DNA of 64,000 nt. Origin: Plumapathes pennacea. Taxonomy: Eukaryota; Cnidaria; Anthozoa; Antipatharia; Myriopathidae. The notes below the pieces were generated by a model, which made no database searches, had not been told where the DNA came from, and was given only the letters and a program-made list of their open reading frames with translations. Location of the stretch: assembly GCA_964036295.1 (NCBI GenBank), contig OZ038468.1, positions 2,724,501 through 2,788,500 of the forward strand, written 5' to 3'. Made by a program: the position numbers and the translations under genes. Positions 55,501 through 64,000 of this stretch are shown here, piece after piece (within the stretch, counting starts at the first letter, position 1; the number at the start of each line of letters is the position of its first letter).

Positions 55501-58500
55501 TCAAGAAGCTTGTTTGCACTCACCGTTACATCTGTATGACATGTCTTTCCAAATGACGCTGTCTTGCGAAAACACGTACAAGCCCAATCTCCCGCCAGAG
55601 ATTGTTTTGTCATTTATGTAACCTGTGTCCAAAAATACCTCCATTTCCGAGATAATAGTCAGGCTGACAAAAAAAAAAAAAAAAAAAATTCATTAGTACT
55701 ACAACATTCTAGTCCCCAGGCTCTTTCCTGGGAGCAAGGTTAGTGACGTAAGCATAGGCACAGGCACGAAAATCCTAATTTTACAATGAAAACCACGTAC
55801 AAGAATATTTTTTCCTTGGCTTTGCATTACTCGTTTTCAGTTAGCACATAAAGAGCCTATTTTATCACAAACGACGTCATAGCTTGTTCGATATGTGGTC
55901 GTGTAAGGTCGGTATGTAGTCGGTATGTTCTCGGCATGTGGTCGGAATGTGGTTCTGTTATCTTACCGGATGATGCCGACGCTCGGTCTGTGTATCAAGT
56001 TCCAGGTGTAATCGGTGCGGTCCTTCCAGCCAACGTTCCGTGGATCTCTCCACAATATTTTACTCTGAAGAGAAACGAGAAAGAATAAAAATACTGCACT
56101 ATGCCACCACCACCAAAATTAGTCAACGGTAGTTACATAGTACCGACCACATACCAACCACAATCCGACCACATGCCGAAAACACACCGACTATATACCG
56201 ACCACGTTCCCGATCACATACCGAACAACTTGTTCACATTACCGATTTGAACTACAGTAGATTACAATATAAAAAGGGCCTTAACGAATTTTATTGAAAA
56301 AAAAAAAAAAAAAAAGTTTGGTAGATAAAATAGAAAACCAGCCTCAGCTACTACCAACCTGTCCCGTAGTGTCTTCCGAGTGCCACAAGGCGTTCCGTAA
56401 CGCATCTCCTGGTCCCGTCTCTGAGTCGATCAACTACAAGTGGACGAAAGAAGGAATCAACAGGGAAAACGTTTTTTCCCGCTCAATTTATTTTTTGAAA
56501 AGCCAAAGGCATTAAAATAACCAACCGCCAGTTACTAAAAGCTACGAATCGGTTGTTCAAAGCTCAATTAAGTTAAACCAGGATTAACCAGACTCGTTCT
56601 CTTGTGCTTCTGGGCCCGGTTTTTCGAAAGTCGATTAAGCTAATCCAGGATTAACGAAATTCTTTCTCTCGACCTCTCTGCCAATAAACTGCAGAGTTTT
56701 GTTCGAAGATGGATTAGAAAGCTTGTTCCAGCTTACAACGTTATCAAGAAAGTCGTTGTGGACGAAACTTTTACGTTTTTAGGCTTATGAATGACAAGAA
56801 AGTTTAGACCTAATCCAGGATTAGCCTAATCGTACTTTGAAAAACCGGGCTCTGGCCAACGAATTGCAGTGTTTCATCAAAGCATAACAAAAACTTGAGG
56901 AAGTCACTTTGCAAGCTTCTCATCTCAGACTTTAAAATGACAACAAAGTTTACAACTAACCCAAGGATTAGCATAATCGTGCTTTCAACCGGGCCGTACG
57001 TGTCTACTTTAGTATTTGTCGAGCATAAAACATCACAGTAATGAAAACAGTATCGCCTGTCTCCTTACATATGGCAGTAACCTTTTCTCTAGACTGTGCC
57101 AGTCTCTTTCAGGCCAGTATGCGTGAATAAACAATGAACGCGTTTGAAAATCCGAGGTCTGGACCCGAGCTGTGGAACGAGGTCTGGACGCTTGGCGCTT
57201 GTGTCCAGACCTCATAGTTTTAAACGCGTTCATTTTTCACTCGCGCATGCGACCTTTGGCCAGAAAAGGAGGGACTGGCACAGTCTTGGTTTTCTCTAGC
57301 AGATTGTGTAGCGTGCATCACTAGGGCCGTCGGTATATATTCCAAATAGGCCAGAAATTTGTTTTGTTTATTGCTCTTCTTGTAACCTGCGTAGCGGCAC
57401 GACGACTTTTTCGATTTAGGCCGCGCGAAACTTGGGGCGAGGAGGAGGGGGGAGGGGGAGGAGGTTTCCTTCTCATCTTCCCCCTCCCTTCGCGTCCTTT
57501 TCGCACTCGCCCCAATTTTCGCGCGGCCGAAAATCGAAAAGTCGTCGTATGCGCTCAGAAACCTACGGAAACGCTTGCTTCGCAGGCTACTATTCTTGTG
57601 CATTATTTTGTTTTAGCTTGTATCTTGAAATGCGGACTAACCTTGACTTGCAGTCCACTTATGGCAGTTGCTCTAAACGGATTCATGTTCCAGTAAGTTT
57701 GCGGGGATTGCTTCCATGTCACAACATAGAATTTCTTGCTACTTTGGTATCCAAATACAAAGCCCATGAAATCGTCGTCAAATGATGTGTCTACATGCAC
57801 CGTGCCGTTGAAGTCCACGCCTCTAAAGCGAGACAAACCTGCAACATCAACGAGCAGAAGTCTTAGGATACTGATATTTACACACTTAGAAGCAATGACG
57901 TCACAGATACGTGTTCTTCGACGTGCGGTCACCTTATTTTGAGTCAGCGGTCATTGTGCAAAACTCTGGATTCAAGCGTACGTGTAACGATCGTAAAAAG
58001 ACTTAGCCAAGAAACTCAATAATAGGACTCGATAACATTAATTTAGTTCAGTGCACTTCTATCATATATATTGCACACAAGGAGCTTAAACACGAGATGA
58101 AATATTTCCTCGAGTTAGACCGACTTCCTTACTGTAGTCATGGTGACAAACGCTGACCAACAATGGTGACGTCAAGAATGTATTTTCGCGGTGTCGTCTT
58201 CTGAGACCGAAACGACTGACCTAATCGTAACCAAACTTCCCGTGGTCATTCAGATTTACATAATCAAAGCAGCGTGGCCACTGTAAGGTTGCTCATATAT
58301 ACTATACTGCCTGATCGGGATCAGTTTTTGCGCAAAAATAAGTGAAATTTGTTTCTCGTACCGACTCTCCAACTCGACAAAATCCACTGAAAAACTACTA
58401 AAAATCAACTGAAAAGCCACTGAAAGTCTACTTAAAATCTACCGAAAATGCACTGAAAAACAACTGAAAATTCAATGAGAAACCACTGAAAATCAACTGA

Positions 58501-61500
58501 AAAACAATTGAAAATGCACTGAAAAACTACTGAAAATGCACTGAACTACTGAAAATGCACTGAAAAACTACTGAAAATCCACTGAAAAACCACTGAAAAT
58601 GAACTGAAAAGCTACTGAAAATGCACTGAAAAATCACTGAAAATGAACTGAAAAACTACTGAAAATGCATTGAAAAACTACTGAAAATCCACTGAAAAAA
58701 CCACTGAAAATCTACCGAAAATGCACTGAAAATACACTGAAAAACTACTGAAAATTCACTGAAAATCCACTTAAAATCCACTGAGAATCCACTCAAAAAT
58801 CCATTGAAAATCCACTGAAAATCCACTGAACAACCACTGAAAATCCACTAAAAAAAACACTGAAAATCCACTGAAACACCACTGAAAAACCCACTGAAAA
58901 TCAACTGGAAATCCACTGAAAATCCACTAAAAATCCACTGAAAAACCACTGAAATTCCACTGAAAAATCAACTGAAAATCCACTGAAAAACTACTGAAAA
59001 TGCACTGAAAAACAACTGAAAAATCACTGAAAAACCACTGCAAATCCACTGAAAAACTACTGAAAATCCACTGAAACTCCACTGAAAAATCCACTGAAAA
59101 TCCACTGAAAAACTACTGAAAATCCACTGAAAAACCACTCAAAATGCACTGAAAAACAATTGAAAAACCACTGAAAAACTACTGAAAATCCACTGAAAAA
59201 TCCACTGAAACTCAAGCGAAAAATCCACTGAAAAAGTACTGAAAATCCACTGAAAAATCACTGAAAATCCACTGAAAAACTACTGAAAATCCACTGAAAA
59301 TCCACTGAAAATCCACTGAGAAACCATTTAAAGTCCACTGAAAAATCAACTGGAAATCCACTGAAAAACTACTGAAAATCTATTGAAAAACCACTTAAAA
59401 TCCACCGAAAAACCAATGAAAATCCACTGAAAAACTACTGAAAATCCACTGAAAAACCACTTAAAATCCACTGAAAAACCACTGAAAATCCACAGAAAAT
59501 CCACTGAAAACCCACTCAAAAAATCTACTGAAAATCCACTGAAAAACCACTGAAAACTCACTGAAAAATCCACTGAAAATCCACTGAAAATCTACTGAAA
59601 AAAAAACCCTGAAAATCCACTGAAAAACCTCTGAAAATCCACTTAAAAACTACTGAAAAACCACTTAAAATCCACTGAAAAACCACTGAAAAACCACAGA
59701 AAATCCATTGAAAATCCACTCAAAACAACTGAAAATCCACTGAAAAACCACTGAAAAATCCAATGAAAATGCACTGAAAAACTACTGAAAATCCACTGAA
59801 AATCCACTGAAAAACTACTGAATGCGCTTCTCCTCTCAGGCTTTAGAGTATTCGTGCTCTGTAACAAATATAAAACTGAAAGCCCGCGGGACTGAAAGCG
59901 AGGAATGAATGAAACACAATACTTGTTTACAATATTTTGCGGTTTTGTTCACAGCGTTTTCAGTCCATTTGTGACTGCAAACTCAATGCTTAGGACTATT
60001 TCGGTGTATTGTTCATTTCTGGTACACATTGACCATTGCGAAACAAAAGCTACATGATCGAATGGAAGAAACATTTTTGCAGGCAATGTATGATAAGCAG
60101 AAGCATTTTGTTAGGCAAGAAATGTCATGTACAATGTAAAGCATAAATCGCTATTGTTTTACGGCTAAAGCTCATCGTAGCTTTGGTTTCCGTTTTCGGC
60201 CTGTTATCTTCCCAGAAGTATTTCGTGTCGCCACAGAAAGTTTCGTCGGGACTAAATAATTAGCGGCGACAGAGTTATTTGCAATCGCGTAGCGGTATCC
60301 ATCAAATATCGAATCCACGAAATTTCCGCGGTGAACTTAAGAACGCAAGCCAAAACCAGTGTATCCGTACATGTTCCACAGAACCAAATGGTGTTGAGTT
60401 TCGAGCATAATTGCCTCGCTGTGTCAACCTCGATATGCGTTACAGCTGTAGAAGCACCCTCGTTACAAAAGAGCGGCACAATTGGCTGCATTTCATGATC
60501 ACGGCAAATTAGCCATGCAGTTTCATAATCTTCGTTCGACCGAACATTCTCGCTCAATTTCGGTATGCTTCGTAATCACAGTACAGTGAGTGCCCTACCA
60601 CTGTAGGAACACTCTGGCTCAATGAACAAACGACAAGCTTTAAATGCTTGACCACCATGATAAATGAATCAGAAGAAACTACCTTCGACAAGTTAACCCG
60701 TTCGTCACGCCCAAGTTTGGAATGCCCAAATTTGGATAGAACACAAAAGAACACATCTTTATATGGATTTCCATTGTGGACGCAGAGTGAATGGGGGACA
60801 ACTCAATCCCATAAAGGTCGCCTCTCCACCTCGTGGAGTGGGCGACCCTAAAAACCATAGCGTGAAATACGTCACTACGCTAACACAATTTAAGAAAGCT
60901 GTAATATGCTGCAACTCTTTGCTCTTGCAATTGATCTGCAAGCGTGGACGCAACAAATCACTGATATAGAAGTTTCTCTTATATTTCACATGTTGCCATG
61001 GCTACTGGGGAATGGACCAATAACAGAGGCTCTTCATGTAATTCATCAAATATGTAATAAACGTGACATCACATGTGCACATGAATTTCTCACGTTAACA
61101 ATATCAACACTGCAAGAAGTTACTGCGGACTTGTGTATGAACATAGGAAATTGTCTAAATTACATATGTATGTAATCCATACTCACTGACTGCCAATCCT
61201 GGGTCACTGTTCTCCAGTTCTTTGACGGTTGTTCCCTAAACGTTAAAATACAATAATTTAGTTCGTCCAATATGGTTTTTCAGAGATAATTTATAATGTT
61301 ACATATTAAAATAATACAAAAAATACACTAATATAGCTGAAACTAGACAACACCCCAGTACAGGTTACCTTTTTATCGACCATCCATTTAGGACGTTTAG
61401 GGTACGGTTCGTTTGGACTTAAATCGACTTTCTGGAGTCTCCTAAAGTCTGTTCTGTGAATCAAACTATTGTGTGGGCAGACATCTTGTTTATCCGGCAC

Positions 61501-63585
61501 ACCGTCGCCATCATAGTCGTCTTGGCAAGGATCACCTCTCCCGTCCCCTGCAAGGAGAATTGCGTTAGCTGCAAGGACAAAATGGTCCCCAAGGGAGCTA
61601 CCCTGAGTACCCATAGCCGGGTTCTTTTGTCGATCTCGTTCAATAAGAGCAAGCCGCTGGGAAGTTCAAAATGTAGCTTCTCCCAGCCTTTTAAGAAGAA
61701 AATGCACGAGTGATGTGGTAAGAACTAATATCTTGATCAAAGCAAAGTATCAAAAAGCCAAGTTCTCCATAACTGAAGGAGAAAATTGAAGTTGAAAACT
61801 CTTGGGAGTAAAAGGGCCAAGGTTACTTGTAAAACTGGTTTGTAATCTATGACACAATTGGTTAGAAACAGGTTTGAGAATAGATAACCAAATGGTGTCA
61901 AAGCTGAGACATGGACTGTACTTCATTTAAAGCTTTACATATAGCATCTCTGCTCACTTACCGTCCAAATCGCGTTGCGTAGGATTGGCTACGAAGGGGC
62001 AATTGTCGCTGGAATCCGGAACACCGTCTTCGTCATCATCCATGTCACATTCGTCACCTGGGCAACGGGAGGGAAGCACTTGAATAGTGAACACGCAGAA
62101 AAATTCATGCTAAATGCCGCATGCTAATGTATAAGAGCAAACAAAACAAAAAATACAATGTGTGGCTCTAAACTGATAGATATTGCTGTGCAGCCAGCAC
62201 ACTAGATTCCAGTTTTGGACCAATATAAAACTCATTTGAATTTCCCAGGCGCCGCCATCTTGAATATTGCGACGTCAAACGGTTGCCCGAAATATGAAGA
62301 CCACCTCTTTTGTCGAGAAACAATACGGGAAACCGTTTGACGTCATAAGATCCAAGATCGCGGACCACGGGAAATTCAAGTGAGTTTTGTGGCCACGAAA
62401 ATCGGTCCGGCGCGGACCAAAACTTAACGAAGCAATAGACTAGAGAACATTTGTGTGTAGTAGTATTTAAGAGCACTCCTGAGCTCAGAATACAAATTCT
62501 CCCAACCATTGAAGAAGAAAATGTATGAGTGATGTAGTGAGAATTGATAGGCCAATCAGCTTTCATCTGAGCAAGCTATCAAGTGGCAATTCCTCTATAC
62601 ACGCATCAAGACAGTTGCGACTTTTGGATCGCACTGTATTCTGGGTAGGTTTGGCTCAAAAAAAGCGAGCACCAACTTTACAATATCCGCCATTTTGCAT
62701 TTCATTTTGATGCGTGTATACTGTAGCATGGATCTTTGGTGAGAAACTGAAAGCGAAAACAGAAGTTGACCACTTTCAGGAGTGAAAGAGTTAAGAGACC
62801 TCTTCAAAATTAGGAGTTACGGTTAAAACGCTGTACATCGTACCTACGTTGTCCCCGTCGTGGTCGAGTTGATCTGAATTCTGGAGCTTGAGACAATTGT
62901 CCATACTGTCATCCACTCCGTCGTTGTCTTTGTCGATGTCATTATCGCATTTATCGCCGAGCAAATCACCATCTTGGTCTTCCTGTTGGGAACGAAACAA
63001 CGGGATATCCAGGGATTGGTTGCAAAACAAGAATCTGTAGGATATTCCAATCCGCTTCCGAAACGTGTGCCAGTGTACAAGACAAGATCAGCAAAAAGAA
63101 CATTTAGGGCGCGTTCGATTGGGTCTATTCCGGGATAGGAATAGCGCTGCTGATTGGTTAAATTCTTTGCTTTGGAGCTGATTAAGGTTAGTCTATATCA
63201 GGAGCTGTTCAAAATGCAAGCATTGAGGTTTTTAAATATCCCCAGAACAAGCAAAATTATGGGTCATTTTAGCTATTCCTATTCCGGAATAAACCCAATC
63301 GAACGCACCCTTAGAGAATAGCACCACGCATGCGCAGAGCTTCCCTCATTAACAGAGCGGAACGACAAGCAAAGATCCAAGGTGGCCGAGGAAGAATTGA
63401 AAATACTAATTTCTTATTGCTCGTTTTATATTTGTGTGCATACTTAGAAACCTTCCTTCAAATTACCTGTCTCCTATTTATAATACTTGGGCAGTTATCA
63501 CACTCGTCGCCCACTCCATCTTGATCACTATCAACCTGCAAGGGGTCTGGGTACGATGGACATTTGTCTGCTCTGTTCTCAATTC
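55501..63585 (-). CDS. Thrombospondin, nine 3' exons (type 3 repeats and C-terminal domain)
   Basis: Exons 63,585-63,467; 62,982-62,844; 62,057-61,962; 61,547-61,369; 61,235-61,187; 57,838-57,642; 56,433-56,359; 56,064-55,967; 55,663-55,501, all GT/AG with matching phases. The first four encode Ca-binding type 3 repeats ([58 protein letters not shown]). The rest encode the lectin-like C-terminal domain: [74 protein letters not shown], then [35 protein letters not shown]. Family knowledge: secreted oligomeric matrix glycoproteins that bind integrins, CD47 and matrix proteins. The N-terminal domain, coiled coil and EGF/TSR exons lie beyond 64,000, so the subgroup cannot be assigned. The intron between exons 5 and 6 is 3.3 kb and repeat-filled. 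Confidence 0.97.
55888..56238. repeat. Inverted minisatellites around a thrombospondin exon
   Basis: At 55,888-55,962 'gtcggtatgtrgtcggnatg' words repeat about every 10-11 bases. At 56,128-56,238 the reverse complement ('accgaccacataccaaccac') repeats likewise. The eighth thrombospondin exon in this window (55,967-56,064) lies between them, 3 bases from the left tract. Confidence 0.8.
56608..56852. mobile_element. MITE, GGGCCCGGTTTTTCGAAAGT family
   Basis: The left end gggcccggtttttcgaaagt and the inverted right end gagcccggtttttcaaagta share a taatccaggatta core that is repeated at both ends. It is about 245 bp. Partial copies of the same text flank it on both sides (56,555-56,600 and 56,853-56,995), so two or three elements are nested or tandem. 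It lies in a thrombospondin intron. Confidence 0.75.
57088..57292. mobile_element. Foldback element in a thrombospondin intron
   Basis: ctagactgtgccagtctctt ... ggactggcacagtcttgg form the ends. Further in, aatgaacgcgttt / aaacgcgttcatt and aggtctggac / gtccagacct continue the pairing. It is about 205 bp. Confidence 0.7.
57376..57594. mobile_element. MITE with 70-bp inverted arms, GC-rich
   Basis: The left arm gtaacctgcgtagcggcacg..acgactttttcgatttaggc..cgcgcgaaacttggggcgag is mirrored by 57,511-57,594. The loop is a ggaggagggggg / cccctccc purine-pyrimidine stretch. The right edge is only about 48 bases from a thrombospondin exon (57,642). Long frames here are artefacts of the repeat. Confidence 0.75.
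58375..59822. repeat. 11-bp A-tract minisatellite, about 1.45 kb
   Basis: About 130 imperfect units of the type actgaaaatcc / actgaaaaacc, often alternating so that 22 bases make a double unit. It lies in the thrombospondin intron 57,839-61,186. Minus-strand frames through it read repeated FSGFSVDF and are artefacts. Confidence 0.97.
59823..61186. other. Rest of the thrombospondin intron
   Basis: A 101-codon minus-strand frame (60,252-60,557, [20 protein letters not shown]..) is open and Cys-containing. It has no recognised domain, no splice context and no start support, so I leave it uncalled. No other signal is seen. Confidence 0.35.
61680..61812. mobile_element. Partial MITE, CCCTTTCACTCC family
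   Basis: Shares aaaatgcacgagtgatgtgg, agcaaagtatcaa and the right edge ctcttgggagtaaaaggg with 989-1,190. Intronic. Confidence 0.55.
62466..62795. mobile_element. MITE, CCCTTTCACTCC family, interrupted by a younger MITE
   Basis: agcactcctgagctcagaat ... ctttcaggagtgaaag. The body matches 989-1,190 on either side of an inserted 121-bp element at 62,598-62,718. Confidence 0.7.
62598..62718. mobile_element. Nested Tc1/mariner-type MITE
   Basis: 12-bp perfect terminal inverted repeats (tacacgcatcaa / ttgatgcgtgta) flanked by TA on both sides (62,596-62,597 and 62,719-62,720). It sits inside the older element 62,466-62,795. Confidence 0.85.
63107..63310. mobile_element. PIF/Harbinger-type MITE
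   Basis: Terminal inverted repeats gggcgcgttcgattgggtct / gggtgcgttcgattgggttt and a further ~20 inner bases (attccggnataggaatag) pair. A TTA is present on both sides (63,104-63,106 and 63,311-63,313). A 3-bp TTA target duplication is typical of PIF/Harbinger. It is 204 bp, with no transposase. Confidence 0.85.
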
Positions 63586-63869
63586 CTGAAGTGAGAGAAA
63601 ATAAAGTTGAAAACAAAGATGGCTTATGATGTGCAGAAGATGTACACAACACGAGTATACAAGACTAAACTACATGTGACTGTACTTAACATACCAAATT
63701 ACATAATTACATAACACTGTGATGTGTACTGCACTGAATCGCACCACAATACAATTACCACAATACAATACAATACAGTACAATTACCACACCACCATAT
63801 TATACCGTATGGCACAACAAACCATTGCACTATACTTCACCACAATCTACTACACGACACTATACGATA

Positions 63870-63976
63870 TAGGCTCGATTTCCGCCGCTTTCTCGAGTCC
63901 GGTCTTTGTTCCTCCCTGAGAAGAAACGCGGAGCGCGGGCTCACTTTCCCGAGGCAGCGGCTGGTAATCGAGCCTA
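63870..63976. mobile_element. Small MITE with exact 9-bp target duplication
   Basis: Terminal inverted repeats taggctcgatt / aatcgagccta, continuing imperfectly inward (ccgcyktctcg). tatacgata occurs immediately on both sides (63,861-63,869 and 63,977-63,985). It is 107 bp. The 9-bp duplication points to a Mutator- or Merlin-like transposase acting in trans. Confidence 0.9.
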
Positions 63977-64000
63977 TATACGATACTAAACTACAAATAC

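Noticed and set aside
57220..57785. Overlapping frames of 110-127 codons on both strands
   Set aside because: They run through a MITE with inverted arms and into a real thrombospondin exon in the wrong frame or strand.
59346..59867. Hydrophobic [14 protein letters not shown] proteins on the minus strand
   Set aside because: They result from reading the 11-bp minisatellite and have no start, splice or homology support.

Overview
This window is animal nuclear DNA: it has spliced genes with GT/AG introns, microsatellites, a tRNA-derived SINE and many small inverted-repeat transposons. A thrombospondin gene, a PRCC-like gene and a tandem TRIM-NHL cluster, together with the AT-rich, MITE-dense background, suggest a cnidarian, most likely an anthozoan such as a stony coral. 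That organism call is inference. There is no bacterial or viral gene content.

Layout. (1) 1-13.2 kb is repeat-rich sequence. It holds a SINE, a 170-bp satellite array with a dimeric higher-order structure (4.54-6.03 kb), the last three exons of a minus-strand membrane-protein gene (7.5-9.5 kb), and two exons of a possible CFAP99-like gene (12.9-13.2 kb). (2) 13.4-47.5 kb is a tandem segmental duplication. Four units of about 8-11 kb each carry one intronless TRIM-NHL gene on the plus strand (starts at 15,075, 25,948, 34,612 and 42,565). Copies 1 and 3 are open. Copy 2 is cut by a 7-bp duplication, and copy 4 has a 1-base deletion in its last NHL blade. The units also share a decayed second copy of the TRIM start, a terminal-inverted-repeat transposon with a small ORF, and, in units 1-3, a decayed copy of a PRCC exon. 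Unit-specific insertions and replacements tell the units apart. (3) 48.3-49.8 kb is a minus-strand single-exon gene for an unrecognised 477-residue protein. (4) 50.8-54.0 kb holds four internal exons of a PRCC-like gene on the minus strand. (5) 55.5-63.6 kb holds nine 3' exons of a thrombospondin gene on the minus strand, with type 3 calcium-binding repeats and a complete C-terminal domain. One of its introns holds about 1.45 kb of 11-bp A-tract repeats.

How it fits together. The TRIM copies keep nearly identical RING/B-box/coiled-coil parts and differ mainly at equivalent loop positions of the NHL propeller. This is what one expects of a family diversifying its target-binding face. The array lies between exons of two minus-strand genes (PRCC-like and CFAP99-like) whose remaining exons I could not find inside the window, and it carries decayed PRCC exons. 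It therefore appears to have grown by duplicating a piece of the PRCC locus. Thrombospondin is an independent extracellular-matrix gene.
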